Shown here in pieces: positions 37,082-49,092 of a stretch of 64,000 nucleotides of DNA (the first letter of the stretch is position 1; each line of letters begins with the position of its first letter). Where the stretch lies: assembly GCF_001296045.1 (NCBI RefSeq), contig NZ_LJHS01000045.1:1-64000 (forward strand). The letters run 5' to 3'. A program made the position numbers and the translations under genes. The stretch comes from Rhizobium sp. AAP43 (GTDB lineage: Bacteria > Pseudomonadota > Alphaproteobacteria > Rhizobiales > Rhizobiaceae). The notes beneath the pieces are model-generated. The model worked only from the letters and a program-made list of their open reading frames with translations, did no database searches and had not been told where the DNA came from.

Positions 37082-37822
37082 CTATGGCGCGAGGCAGTTC
37101 GGGTTGGTGGTCGCATCGCAGCCTTTACCGAGCCGGACGGCTCCGCTGGCGCCATCCGTCACCGTGCTGGGAGGCCTCGCCGCAGCGCGTGGCGGTGGCG
37201 CCTGAACGGGCGTATCCCCGTTTGCGGCAGGCGGCAGTGGGGCCTTCGTCGGCAAGGCCGGCGCGCGGGCGTCCGGGCGCGCTGCCTCTGCAGGTTTTGC
37301 AGGCCAAGCCGCGATCTGATCCATCAACCGGGTCGACAGCGTCCGTTGTGGGGGTAGCCGTCTAACCTGTGGTGTCTTCAGCGAAAAGGCGTAACGGATG
37401 CGAGCTGCAATCTCCTCCGCCAAAGCCTCATTGGCATAACGCGGATCGTCTGTCGGCGCGTTGGCCACCAGCTGGCCCTCAGCCACCGGTTCGCCAGTTT
37501 CGACGGAGGTAGCGGTCACCGTAAAGCGGGCGCGGTCCATGCGGCGGCGCGCATTATCACCCTTGTCGAGGCGATCGATACGAACGAGAAGAACGACCCT
37601 TTGGGCGCCTTGCGGCGGGCGGGTTGCAGCAATCGCCGATCCCACCCGCTGATCGACGCTGCTAAGCAGATCAAGTGGCAGAGTGGCATTCGCCATCACG
37701 CTGACGCTGCGGATATTGTAGACGAGCGGTCTGCCGGTCCCCGCATTCGGCAAGCCGATACAGGAGGAAAGGCAAAGCATGAGCCCGAGCGCAATGATCG
37801 AGCGGAAGCTGCGGGCGAGCAT
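37082..37822 (-). CDS. Predicted lipoprotein, unknown function
   Basis: A 246-residue protein with a signal peptide ending in the lipobox CLSSC (cysteine near residue 21). An alpha/beta region follows, with VVLLVRIDRLDKGDNARRRMDRARFTVT, and the last 80 residues are a proline/alanine-rich, probably disordered tail ending in a two-cysteine segment (GCDATTNPNC). I recognise no named family. It is downstream of the ATP12 gene by 61 bases on the same strand. Confidence 0.72.
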   Translation of the reverse strand: MLARSFRSIIALGLMLCLSSCIGLPNAGTGRPLVYNIRSVSVMANATLPLDLLSSVDQRVGSAIAATRPPQGAQRVVLLVRIDRLDKGDNARRRMDRARFTVTATSVETGEPVAEGQLVANAPTDDPRYANEALAEEIAARIRYAFSLKTPQVRRLPPQRTLSTRLMDQIAAWPAKPAEAARPDARAPALPTKAPLPPAANGDTPVQAPPPRAAARPPSTVTDGASGAVRLGKGCDATTNPNCLAP

Positions 37823-37883
37823 TTCGGTCCCTGGCTGCTGATTCTACCAGCCAGAGCATCCGCCCATCATAGTTATCGAGCGG

Positions 37884-38690
37884 TTAATCCCGCGACTGAA
37901 GGGCCGTAAACAACGACGCCGCAGCAGCGAATTCGCGGTAACGGCTTTCGCGTCGTGCTTGGGCTTCGGCATCCGTCCCCCAATGTTCGATTGTCCAGTC
38001 TTCATCGAGATGGGCAAGCGACCAGACATCGTCGAGATCAAAGGCGCCTTCGGCAAAGGCGAGACCGAGAATGGCCGACCCTGTCAGCGTCGTGACAACA
38101 TTGATAGACGACAGGGCAAACGCGTTGCGATGCCGTTCCAGCGCCGCGGCGTATGCGGAGATGGCCTCAGATGGCTGAGCCTGGTGGATCACACCCTCTG
38201 CCAGAATGAAGCGGGCTGCATGCGCCTCGGCGATCCATGCCAGCACGGGGTCCCAGCGCGCAGCCTGGCGCTCAACGAGTTCCTTTGGGGCCTCGGCTCG
38301 GTAGCAAAGCATGTCCGAACCGGCAAAAAGAACGATCTCGTCAAAAACGGCATCAAGGCTCTGACTGACGGCGTCAATGGCGGTGTTGGACAGTCTCGTG
38401 ATCGGCATGGTGCCAGGGTCAATCTCCTCGCCCTGCCCGGCCCATTCGGCAGCCACCAGTTCGGCAACCTCCAGGGTCGGCAGCACAAGGGCGTTCTTGG
38501 CCGGCGTCTTCACGGACTTGCCATCAAGCAGGATGGCGAAACCGCCCTCGTTCTCCCCGATCGTCACGTCTGTGTAGAACCGCTTCGGCAGCGGGCGTTT
38601 CATCTGGATCTGCGCCCGCCGGACAGGATCTGCGTGGCTGGGTTCCGGCACGAATGTGCCAAAGATGTCCTGGCTGAGTTCGTCACGCAT
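37884..38690 (-). CDS. ATP12 family F1-ATPase assembly chaperone
   Basis: ATP12 proteins help assemble the F1 alpha subunit in mitochondria and alphaproteobacteria. The 268-residue protein has the family segments KRFYTDVTIGENEGGFAILLD, a KTPAKN motif, and WDPVLAWIAEAHAARF. ATG 38690 has GAGGAG 7 bases upstream; 23 additional residues in the longer frame lack support. It follows the HAD hydrolase gene by 112 bases in the crcB-rluC-HAD-ATP12 row known from rhizobia. Confidence 0.9.
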   Translation of the reverse strand: MRDELSQDIFGTFVPEPSHADPVRRAQIQMKRPLPKRFYTDVTIGENEGGFAILLDGKSVKTPAKNALVLPTLEVAELVAAEWAGQGEEIDPGTMPITRLSNTAIDAVSQSLDAVFDEIVLFAGSDMLCYRAEAPKELVERQAARWDPVLAWIAEAHAARFILAEGVIHQAQPSEAISAYAAALERHRNAFALSSINVVTTLTGSAILGLAFAEGAFDLDDVWSLAHLDEDWTIEHWGTDAEAQARRESRYREFAAAASLFTALQSRD

Positions 38691-38802
38691 GTCAGTCTCC
38701 TCGAGCATTTCCAGCAAAAGCGCCTTGTTGGGTTTGCGTCCGGAAATGCGAAACAACAATCAGATAGGGCATGTCGGGCGACCTTGCGCCACCCGAGACA
38801 GC

Positions 38803-39456
38803 CTAGTGAATATAGGCCAGAAGGTCGGCCGGTTGGGTCACGACGGCGTCGGCGCCGGCTTTCCAGAGGTCGTCGACGGCAGCATAACCCCAGGAAACGC
38901 CGATTGCTGTGGCGCCGGCAGCCTTGGCCATCTGCATGTCATAGATCGCATCACCAATCACGATCGTCTCGCGCGGTGCGATACCCGCCTCGGCACAGCA
39001 TTCGGCGACCATGGCCGGATGCGGCTTCGAAGGGCAATCATCGGCGGTGCGGTTGAACAGGAAACGCTCCTTCAAGCCGTGCCCCTCCAGAATGATCTCG
39101 AGCCCACGCCTCGACTTGCCGGTCACGGCACCGAGCAAGATGTCGTCGCGGGCGATCAGCGTGTCGAGCACGGCGCGCATGCCGTCAAACATGGTTTCGC
39201 CAAAGCCGGACGTCTCGCGCACGTCTCGAAAGATCGATTTGTAGTGCGCCGCCATGGCAACAGCCTCATCGTCGGCATGGGGCTTGCCGTCCATGCGCGC
39301 GATGGCAATATCGAGCGTCAGTCCGATGATCGACTTTGTCGTCTCGAATGCCGGCTCCGGCTTGCCAAAGGCCATAAAGCTGTGGCGCATAACCTCATGG
39401 ATCAGGCCTGCGCTGTCGACCAGCGTCCCGTCGCAATCAAAGAGAACCAGCTTCAT
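38803..39456 (-). CDS. HAD superfamily hydrolase (phosphoglycolate-phosphatase-like)
   Basis: A 217-residue HAD-IA protein. The nucleophile motif FDCDGTLVDS opens the chain (residues 6-15); motif II is AVTGKS, with a lysine in SKPHP and motif IV in VIGDAIYDMQMA. The substrate is a small phosphorylated metabolite, not identifiable. The start overlaps the rluC stop by 4 bases. Confidence 0.9.
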   Translation of the reverse strand: MKLVLFDCDGTLVDSAGLIHEVMRHSFMAFGKPEPAFETTKSIIGLTLDIAIARMDGKPHADDEAVAMAAHYKSIFRDVRETSGFGETMFDGMRAVLDTLIARDDILLGAVTGKSRRGLEIILEGHGLKERFLFNRTADDCPSKPHPAMVAECCAEAGIAPRETIVIGDAIYDMQMAKAAGATAIGVSWGYAAVDDLWKAGADAVVTQPADLLAYIH

Positions 39457-40442
39457 TCGTCGTCCCTGTCACCATCGCGCTGGTCGAGGCCGAGCAGGTT
39501 CCAGGTCTGAACCATATGCGGCGACAGGGGTGCCGTGACCTTGAGACGCCCGCCATTGGGATGCGGCAGATCGATGGAGCGTGCATGCAGATGCAGACGC
39601 TTCTGCACACCGCCCGGAAAATCCCAGTTGTGGTCGTCGATGAAGTATTTCGGGTCGCCGATGATCGGATGGCCGATATGCAGCGCATGCAGGCGCAGCT
39701 GATGGGTGCGCCCCGTATAGGGTTCCATCTCCAACCAGGCGAGATTCTGGGCCGCGGTATCGATTACACGGTAATAGGAGACGGCGTGGTCGGCGCCCTC
39801 TTCACCATGACGGCAGACCCGCATGCGGTCGCCCTCGTCCGTCTGGTCCTTGACCACCCAGGTCGAGATCTTGTCTTCCAGCTTGCGCGGCACACCCTTG
39901 ACCAGAGACCAGTAGATCTTCTTGGTGTCGCGCTCGCGGAAGGCCGCCGTCAGCTTCTGGGCGGCGCCACGCGTGCGGGCGACGACCAGGACGCCGGAGG
40001 TATCGCGGTCGAGGCGGTGCACGAGGCGCGGCTTTTCACCCCGCTTGCTGGTCCAGGCTTCCAGCATCTGGTCAATGTGACGGTTGAGGCCGGAACCGCC
40101 CTGCACAGCAAGGCCGGCGGGCTTGTTCAGCACGAAGACCTTTTCGTCCTCATGCAGCAGCATGCGCGACAGAAGTTCGTGGTCGTCACCATGTTTCAAG
40201 TCGTGACTGGCGATCGGGCCGGTCTTCTTGGCGTCGACATCCATGGGTGGAATGCGCACAACCTGACCGGGCTGAACTCGGGCATCTGTCTTAACGCGGC
40301 CGCCATCAACGCGGACCTGACCCGAGCGCAGCAGTTTCTGCAACGCACCGAAACCGAGGCCCGGGTAATGGACCTTGAACCAACGGTCGAGCCGCATGCC
40401 CGCCTCGTCAGCCTGGACGGTGATATGTTCGATGCCAGCCAT
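39453..40442 (-). CDS. rluC: RluA-family 23S rRNA pseudouridine synthase (RluC-like)
   Basis: It isomerises uridines in 23S rRNA. The 329-residue protein has an N-terminal S4 RNA-binding domain (from RLDRWFKVHYP) and the catalytic motif HRLDRDTSGVLV with the essential aspartate, then GRTHQLRLHALHIGHPIIGDPKY. The RluC assignment over RluD rests on S4-domain form and family resemblance. A 93-base gap separates it from crcB. Confidence 0.9.
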   Translation of the reverse strand: MAGIEHITVQADEAGMRLDRWFKVHYPGLGFGALQKLLRSGQVRVDGGRVKTDARVQPGQVVRIPPMDVDAKKTGPIASHDLKHGDDHELLSRMLLHEDEKVFVLNKPAGLAVQGGSGLNRHIDQMLEAWTSKRGEKPRLVHRLDRDTSGVLVVARTRGAAQKLTAAFRERDTKKIYWSLVKGVPRKLEDKISTWVVKDQTDEGDRMRVCRHGEEGADHAVSYYRVIDTAAQNLAWLEMEPYTGRTHQLRLHALHIGHPIIGDPKYFIDDHNWDFPGGVQKRLHLHARSIDLPHPNGGRLKVTAPLSPHMVQTWNLLGLDQRDGDRDDE

Positions 40443-40535
40443 CAGTCTTCTTTCATCCTTGCGGGCAAAGCCCTTCGTTCCGTGCCTTTAGTAGATTTCG
40501 GCCCTAAAGGGAAAGCGAAATGAGACAAAGGTCGC

Positions 40536-40913
40536 TCAGAACAGGCTACGCCCCAGGCTAAGACCTGAAAAGACGGCAGCAAAGGACAGCAAAAGACTGC
40601 CAGCGATATAGGCCATCCCCTGAAGTGCAGCCCCCCGCTCGACCAACGCCAGCGTATCCAGCGAAAAGGAAGAGAAGGTGGTGAAACCGCCGAGGAAGCC
40701 GACAATGAGCAGGAGCCGCAGTTCCATTGAGGCATCAAACTTGCGCGCAAACAGCTCTGCGAGAAAGCCGATCGCGAAGGAGCCGACAACATTGACCGTC
40801 AACGTTCCCCAGGGAAAGGCAGGCCCAAGCAGCCGCGTCATCGCCAATCCCGTCAGGTAGCGACACACGGAGCCCAAGGCGCCACCAAAGGCAACGAGCA
40901 GAACATTGAACAT
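40536..40913 (-). CDS. crcB: Fluoride efflux channel CrcB/Fluc
   Basis: A 125-residue membrane protein with four hydrophobic helices. It has the Fluc motif GGALGSVCRYL near the start, the TLTVNVVGSFAIGF segment and the GFLGGFTTFSSFS pore motif. Two copies make a dual-topology fluoride channel. GGAGACTTC precedes ATG 40913. I saw no fluoride riboswitch upstream. Confidence 0.92.
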   Translation of the reverse strand: MFNVLLVAFGGALGSVCRYLTGLAMTRLLGPAFPWGTLTVNVVGSFAIGFLAELFARKFDASMELRLLLIVGFLGGFTTFSSFSLDTLALVERGAALQGMAYIAGSLLLSFAAVFSGLSLGRSLF

Positions 40914-40969
40914 GAAGTCTCCGGCACAAAAGAGGACCAGAGCCTTCAAACCCCTGCCGCAGGTCGGCG

Positions 40970-41506
40970 TCAAGCCTTGGGCGCAGCAAGAAAGGTCCCG
41001 ACAAAGGATTTGAGCGCCGCCCAATCGGTGAATTCGTGATCCTCGTCGGCATCCGTGGGAGCGTGTCTCTCTCTGGCCATGCGTTGCATCATCCAGCGCT
41101 TGAAGAAATCATATTCGCGGTACCGCAGGGCCCCGGCTGCGTGATGGGTCATGGCTGGCCGCCATCCGGTTTCTTCAACGAAATGATCGGCAAACCCTCT
41201 TGCCTCCTGACGCTCCGCCTCGACATCGCTTGCGATCAGAAGACTTACAGAAACGAAAGACGTCGGCACAGTGCTCAACCAGGGCACCTCTCGCATGACA
41301 AAGTCACGGAACACGGTCGGGTACTTCCCAGCATGGATCGGCGCACAGAGGATCGCGGCTTCGGGATGTCCAACGGCGTATTCCTCAAGTGAGGCGATGT
41401 CGAAAAGCAACGCCCTTTCTCCCGCAGCTTCAATCTCTCCAGCAATACTGTCTGCAATCTTGCGCGTCTGACCTTCAATCGAAACATAGCCAACCAATAT
41501 CATCAT
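40970..41506 (-). CDS. hemG: HemG-like flavodoxin-fold protein (menaquinone-type protoporphyrinogen IX dehydrogenase family)
   Basis: The 178-residue protein has the flavodoxin start (VGYVSIEGQTRKIADSIA, the FMN phosphate loop). Its spacing of WRPAM, AGALRYREYDFFKRWMMQRM and FTDWAALKSFV resembles E. coli HemG. It may oxidise protoporphyrinogen IX in haem synthesis, but other flavodoxin roles cannot be excluded. Start ATG 41506 has GGAGG 8 bases upstream; longer frames begin in AT-rich sequence and lack a ribosome-binding site. crcB lies 56 bases downstream. Confidence 0.75.
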   Translation of the reverse strand: MMILVGYVSIEGQTRKIADSIAGEIEAAGERALLFDIASLEEYAVGHPEAAILCAPIHAGKYPTVFRDFVMREVPWLSTVPTSFVSVSLLIASDVEAERQEARGFADHFVEETGWRPAMTHHAAGALRYREYDFFKRWMMQRMARERHAPTDADEDHEFTDWAALKSFVGTFLAAPKA

Positions 41507-41705
41507 CCAGACATCCTCCATGTGCGTCAGATGCAAAAAATGTAGCGCTGACGGCATGATAAGGACTTGATTCAGGACAAATCCGGAGGCGCAATCCTCG
41601 AAAATCATTGATTACAGATTTAATAAAACCGACCGGAACGACTTAAAGATGCATAGATAACCGCGTGTTATCCTAATATCATTACATAATATCTGGAAAA
41701 CAACG

Positions 41706-41981
41706 ATGACCCAGGTCGTGACAGTCTCAGCACATACCGCCGCCTATGCTATGGAGCCTGTAAAAGCACCACTGCGTACAGGAAGAACATCCTACGCGGA
41801 GGAACATACTCGACTGCTGGCCGAACAGGCATCGCAGAGCGAGGACCTACGGCTAAGGGCCCTGGTCAACGTGGTGCAGCCGCCAGCCCTCGCGCTCTAC
41901 TTTCTGACGTCGAGCCAGAAGCGCTTCGAGCAATCCACACTGAAGGAAACCATCGAGGCCTACAAGAACTCGGTGACCTGA
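41706..41981 (+). CDS. Hypothetical small protein
   Basis: A 91-residue soluble protein with an unstructured start and a predicted helical centre (YAEEHTRLLAEQASQ). I recognise no family. The 80 bases upstream are markedly AT-rich against this GC-rich genome, consistent with a promoter, but the ribosome-binding site is weak (GGAAAA). Codon use looks normal. It is divergent from the hemG-like gene. Confidence 0.5.
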   Translation: MTQVVTVSAHTAAYAMEPVKAPLRTGRTSYAEEHTRLLAEQASQSEDLRLRALVNVVQPPALALYFLTSSQKRFEQSTLKETIEAYKNSVT

Positions 41982-42059
41982 CATAAAGCGGGGTCGTGAC
42001 CCCGCCCCTTCGCGGCCCATGATGGCCGCGAATGTAAAGTCGTCGCCGATTTGCGATGG

Positions 42060-43109
42060 TTAGCGCGCCCCGACCGGCAGCATGACCTCAACCTGTCCTG
42101 CCTTTTCAAAGGTCAAGGTTACCGGAACGCTGTCACCTTGCCTGAAGGGCTTTACCACCTTGTAGAACATCATGTGCATGCCGCCCGGTGCCAGTTCGAC
42201 GGTCTGACCGGCCGGAATTGTGATGCCATCCTTCAGCTGCCGCATCTTCATCACGTCACCCTGCATGCTCATTTCGTGAAGCTGAACTTCCCCCGCCTGC
42301 TCGGAGGTTGCTGACACGAGGCGGTCGTCAGCATCACCCTTGTTGGTCACGGTGATGAAACCACCGCCAACCGGCTGGCCGGGAAGCATCGCCTTGGTGA
42401 AACCGGCGGTCAGTTCGAGGTTGCCCAGGGTGACCGGTTCGAAGCCGCCCGGATTGGCATCCGCCATCTGCGCATCGTGACCCGCATGCGCAGCATGGGC
42501 TCCGTGCGCACCGCCAGCTGCGTCTGCAGTGGAAACCTGACCTTGGGAACTGTCGGCAGCATGCGCCGCATGACCCGCATGCTCATTTCCTTGCCCAACT
42601 TCGACCGCCAGCACAGGTGCCGGCCCCTTCAAGGCATGGGGATCCTGCCCCGGAGCGGCAATCTCGGTCCAGGCAACCTTGGCATTGGCACCACACAATT
42701 GCACGGTGGGGAAAGCAAGGCCGGTTGCCGGATCGCCGGCTGCGACTTTGCCGTAGACGACAAACGTATCGTAGAAATCGTCCGGCAACTCGCCATTCTT
42801 AAAGCGGATCTCCACCGGACCAGAGGTTATCGCCTTGCCGTGATTGTCGTAGCTTTTCTGGTAGTCGCCAGTGATGATTTCAATCTCCCAGCCAGGCTTG
42901 ACCATCGGCTTAGCGGAAATGAAGCCTTCCGGCAGCTTGATCTGAACCTCATTGGTCGCCTTGCCGTCACAGCCATGCGGTACCTGCAGGGTGGCGGCGA
43001 CGTAAGAGCCGATCTTGACCGGCTGATTGGCAAAGCTTGCATGCGCCAGAGCGGCCGTCGAGGATGCCAGCGTCAGCATGGCAGTTGCGAAAATAACCTG
43101 GGTTTTCAT
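42060..43109 (-). CDS. YcnI (DUF1775) - PCu(A)C copper chaperone fusion, periplasmic
   Basis: The 349-residue protein starts with a signal peptide (cleavage near ALAHASF, so the mature chain begins with a metal-binding histidine). Residues about 23-165 are a YcnI/DUF1775 domain. Then comes a histidine/alanine-rich linker (HAGHAAHAA, GAHGAHAAHAGHD), and from about 225 a PCu(A)C domain with its copper ligands HEMSM...MKM...HMM. Both domains bind copper for periplasmic delivery, for example to cytochrome oxidase. A small DUF2946-like gene lies upstream, probably in the same operon. Confidence 0.9.
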   Translation of the reverse strand: MKTQVIFATAMLTLASSTAALAHASFANQPVKIGSYVAATLQVPHGCDGKATNEVQIKLPEGFISAKPMVKPGWEIEIITGDYQKSYDNHGKAITSGPVEIRFKNGELPDDFYDTFVVYGKVAAGDPATGLAFPTVQLCGANAKVAWTEIAAPGQDPHALKGPAPVLAVEVGQGNEHAGHAAHAADSSQGQVSTADAAGGAHGAHAAHAGHDAQMADANPGGFEPVTLGNLELTAGFTKAMLPGQPVGGGFITVTNKGDADDRLVSATSEQAGEVQLHEMSMQGDVMKMRQLKDGITIPAGQTVELAPGGMHMMFYKVVKPFRQGDSVPVTLTFEKAGQVEVMLPVGAR

Positions 43110-43175
43110 GGATATCTCTCCGTGCCGCGCCTCGTGGGCCAGCGGCGATACTGTCTTTTCAAGGTGAAGATCAGA

Positions 43176-43544
43176 TCAGGCGGATAGCGGGGGCCCCCGG
43201 GAGCGCGGCTGCTCGGAGGCTTGAGGGACATACGGACGAGCCTCAGCGGCATCGGCCTTGCCAAGGCTCTGGAATGCGGAGATGAGCCAGCCATCACAAG
43301 GCACCGGCAAAAGCACGGCGCCGGCCAACCGGCACGCCTCACAATCACCGGTCTGGTGGCTTCGGGTATGGCCGCGATCTGCAATGCACAGATCTGCAAA
43401 GGTGCCATCTGGCAGACTATAGGCAGCGGACTGGAAATCAGTCGCAATTGCCGCTGGCGTGCGATGGGCAAAACCCACCGACAGGAAGACCATGGCGCAC
43501 AGAATGCGCAGGATCTTTGCCGCAGGGTGTGACTTCGTCTTCAT
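43176..43544 (-). CDS. Small membrane/secreted protein, DUF2946-like
   Basis: A 122-residue protein with an N-terminal hydrophobic segment (ILRILCAMVFLSVGF) and a region with LCIADRGH...GDCEACRLAGAVLLP that resembles DUF2946 proteins linked to copper genes. The C-terminus is low-complexity. ATG 43544 has GAGGAC upstream. It precedes the copper-chaperone fusion by 66 bases, so a copper-linked role is inferred from context. Confidence 0.65.
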   Translation of the reverse strand: MKTKSHPAAKILRILCAMVFLSVGFAHRTPAAIATDFQSAAYSLPDGTFADLCIADRGHTRSHQTGDCEACRLAGAVLLPVPCDGWLISAFQSLGKADAAEARPYVPQASEQPRSRGPPLSA

Positions 43545-43743
43545 CGCCGTCCTCGTCTCGACGTCTGCTTTAGCGCGATGCTTGGCCGAAGCCAAGCGAC
43601 GAGATGCCGCGTGGGTATGGAAAGGCTAACCACCATTCAGCGATACTCCCGCAGGCGGCTATGGCGCTGACACGACAAAAATCTGCTCGTGAGCGACGCG
43701 CCCCCTTGCCAAGTCACCCCGCAACCGGATAATGCCGCCAAGA

Positions 43744-43909
43744 CCTTGTTGGGAGAAACCGGTTCAATCCGGTGCCGAAGGAGCAACCGCCCCGGAAACT
43801 CTCAGGCAAAAGGACCACAAGGCGTCGACTGCACTCTGGAGAGAGGCCCGTTTCCAACGCGGGCCAAGCCGAAGGGATAACAATCTCAGGCACAAGGACA
43901 GAGGGGGCT
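43744..43909 (+). promoter_or_regulatory. Tandem glycine riboswitch upstream of gcvT-gcvH-gcvP
   Basis: Two aptamers in series. The first (about 43748-43817) has GGGAGA, GCCGAAGGAGCAA, CTCTCAGGCAAAAGGACC. The second (about 43833-43909) has CTGGAGAGAGGCCCG, GCCGAAGGGATAA, TCTCAGGCACAAGGACAGAG. Both conserved boxes occur twice with a short linker between them, the classical glycine-sensing pair that turns on the cleavage system. Confidence 0.95.
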
Positions 43910-43974
43910 CATGAACCGGCACAACCGTGCCCAGACTTGAGCAAGCGCGTGAGCGCGAACCCGGAGGCGACGTC

Positions 43975-45114
43975 TTGGACGATCAGACCCAACTGAAACG
44001 CACCCCCCTTTACGATTTTCATGTGTCGCTCGGCGCCAAGATGGTGCCCTTTGCCGGCTACGACATGCCGGTGCAGTATCCGGCCGGCGTACTAAAGGAA
44101 CATCTGCACACCCGCGCTGCAGCCGGCCTCTTCGACGTTTCCCATATGGGTCAGGTCGAACTCGTCGCTGCCTCCGGCACCTATGAGGACGCGGCCAAGG
44201 CGCTGGAAACGCTGGTTCCCGTCGATATCCTTGGCCTCAAGAACCGACGCCAGCGCTATGGCTTCTTCACCGACGACAATGGCGGCATTCTCGACGATCT
44301 GATGATTTCGCGGCTCGGCGAGCGCCTGCTGGTCGTCGTCAATGCTGGCTGCAAAGATGCGGATATCGCGCATCTCAGGGCGAAGCTTCCGGCAGGCGTC
44401 AAGGTTCTCGTGCATGACGACCGCGCGCTACTTGCCCTGCAGGGGCCGAAGGCGGAAGCAGTTCTAGCAACGCTCAACCCTGATGTCGCCGCCATGAAGT
44501 TCATGGATGTTCGCGAGCTTGCCCTGGGCGACATCCCTGTCCTGGTGTCACGCACCGGCTATTCCGGCGAGGATGGTTTCGAGATCTCGGTGCCCGAAGA
44601 CCGCGCCACCGACCTTGCCAAGGCGCTGCTCGACAACCCGGACTGTCAGCCAATTGGCCTCGGCGCACGCGATTCGCTGCGGCTCGAGGCCGGTCTCTGC
44701 CTCTATGGCAATGACATCGACACCACCACGTCGCCAGTCGAAGCCTCGATCGAATGGGGCATCCAGAAGGTCCGTCGTTCGGGCGGCGCCCGCGAGGGCG
44801 GCTTTCCAGGTGCCGAGCGCATTCTCGGAGAGCTCGAGAATGGCGTTTCCCGCCGCCGCGTCGGGTTGAAGCCCGAGGGCAAGGCACCCGTGCGCCCACC
44901 GGCAAAGCTCTTTGCCGATGCGGACGGCTCAATCGAAATCGGTCACGTGTCCTCCGGCGGTTTCGGTCCCAGTGCCGAGGGGCCGATCGCCATGGGTTAT
45001 GTACCGACGGAGATGGCCGAGGCCGGCACGCAGGTTTTCGCTGAGGTGCGTGGCAAGTATCTGCCCCTCACCGTCACGGCTCTGCCCTTTGTAACCCCAA
45101 CCTACAAACGCTGA
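43975..45114 (+). CDS. gcvT: Aminomethyltransferase, glycine cleavage T protein
   Basis: It transfers the one-carbon unit from lipoyl-bound methylamine on GcvH to tetrahydrofolate, releasing ammonia. The 379-residue protein shows FAGYDMPVQYP, FDVSHMGQVEL and the SGYSGEDGFEI-type folate region (RTGYSGEDGFEIS). I place the start at TTG 43975, preceded by GGAGG 7 bases upstream and giving LDDQTQLKRTPLYD, which matches rhizobial GcvT; the frame-extended GTG at 43927 lacks a ribosome-binding site. First gene after the glycine riboswitch. Confidence 0.93.
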   Translation: MDDQTQLKRTPLYDFHVSLGAKMVPFAGYDMPVQYPAGVLKEHLHTRAAAGLFDVSHMGQVELVAASGTYEDAAKALETLVPVDILGLKNRRQRYGFFTDDNGGILDDLMISRLGERLLVVVNAGCKDADIAHLRAKLPAGVKVLVHDDRALLALQGPKAEAVLATLNPDVAAMKFMDVRELALGDIPVLVSRTGYSGEDGFEISVPEDRATDLAKALLDNPDCQPIGLGARDSLRLEAGLCLYGNDIDTTTSPVEASIEWGIQKVRRSGGAREGGFPGAERILGELENGVSRRRVGLKPEGKAPVRPPAKLFADADGSIEIGHVSSGGFGPSAEGPIAMGYVPTEMAEAGTQVFAEVRGKYLPLTVTALPFVTPTYKR

Positions 45115-45212
45115 CACGATGAACTTGCATTGTGCTGCCCCTCATCCCCCTGCCGAATGAGAGGCAAGTGCGCAGCATCGACACACCGACAAACACACGA
45201 GAGGAACAAACA

Positions 45213-45574
45213 ATGTTGAAATTCACTGCAGAACACGAATGGCTGAAGATTGAAGACGGCGTTGCCACCGTCGGCATTACCACCCATGCCGCAGGCCAGC
45301 TCGGCGATCTCGTCTTCGTCGAACTGCCGGAGGAAGGTGCAAGCTTCAAGAAGGACGGCACCGCTGCGACCGTCGAGAGCGTCAAGGCTGCCTCCGACGT
45401 CTACTGCCCGCTCGATGGCGACGTGGTCGAGATCAATCAGGCGATCGTCGACGATCCGTCGCTGGTCAATTCCGATCCGGAAGGGGCTGCCTGGTTCTTC
45501 AAGCTGAAGCTCGCGAACCCCGCTGACGCCGACGCCCTGCTCGATGAGGCCGCCTACAAGGAGCTGATCGCGTA

Positions 45575-45575
<1 letters not shown>
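45213..45575 (+). CDS. gcvH: Glycine cleavage system H protein
   Basis: The lipoyl carrier of the glycine cleavage complex. It is 120 residues, with the lipoylated lysine in [12 protein letters not shown] (about Lys60) and the conserved [11 protein letters not shown] stretch. ATG 45213 has GAGAGGAA 7 bases upstream. The stop overlaps the gcvP start by one base (TAATG). Confidence 0.96.
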
Positions 45576-48433
<2,858 letters not shown>

Positions 48434-48458
48434 CGGCCAGCCCTCAAATCGCCTCCTG

Positions 48459-48484
48459 AACGCCGCCCTTGAGGCGGCGTTTTT
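48459..48484 (+). terminator. Terminator of the gcv operon
   Basis: AACGCCGCC pairs with GGCGGCGTT across CTTGA, followed by TTTT. Located 26 bases after the gcvP stop. Confidence 0.85.
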
Positions 48485-48572
48485 CATTTGTGATTACACA
48501 CCGACAAACCCTGTGATGGAACGGAATGCTCGGGCGCCCGTTCTTCAACCTGTCCAACACAGGAGAACAGAC

Positions 48573-48899
48573 ATGCGCAATACTCTTATCCTCGCTGGTG
48601 CAGCGGCACTCATGACGCTCTCGGCGTCGGCCAATGCGCAGGAAACTGTCATCATCCAGCAGGCTCCGGTCGCCACTCAGTCGACCATCGTGGTGCCGGC
48701 ACCGGTCGAAACCTATGTCATGCAGCGCGAAGTGCGCTCGGTGCCTTACGAAGGTGACGTGCTGATCGGCCGTGTCATTGAAGACCCGGTCGAGCTCTAT
48801 CCCGTCGATGGTTATGAGGGTTATGCATACACCGTGGTCAATGATCGACGCGTGATCGTCGATCCACAGACCCGTCAGATCATCCAGATCGTCGAATGA
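48573..48899 (+). CDS. DUF1236 secreted protein
   Basis: A 108-residue protein with a signal peptide (cleavage after SANA, about residue 22) and the DUF1236 core (VPYEGDVLIGRVIEDPVELYPV ... YTVVNDRRVIVDPQTRQIIQI). Function is unknown; common in rhizobial periplasm. AGGAGAACAGAC precedes the ATG at 48573. A terminator follows. Confidence 0.85.
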   Translation: MRNTLILAGAAALMTLSASANAQETVIIQQAPVATQSTIVVPAPVETYVMQREVRSVPYEGDVLIGRVIEDPVELYPVDGYEGYAYTVVNDRRVIVDPQTRQIIQIVE

Positions 48900-48924
48900 C
48901 GGTTGCAGGAGTTTGATCTTTGAG

Positions 48925-48952
48925 AGCCCGGCGCACCGCGCCGGGCTTTTCT
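48925..48952 (+). terminator. Terminator after DUF1236 gene
   Basis: AGCCCGGCGC pairs with GCGCCGGGCT around ACC and is followed by TTTCTT. Confidence 0.83.
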
Positions 48953-49092
48953 TAGAGCCAGCGTCCCTTTCCGTCCCGAAACGGAGCAGGCCGGCAACCG
49001 CATCCACTTTCTGGCAAGACTGTTTTTTCAGACTTTCCTAATGGTGACCCGCTAATACTGCTTCTTGGAAACGCCAGTTGCAGGATCAGCCA

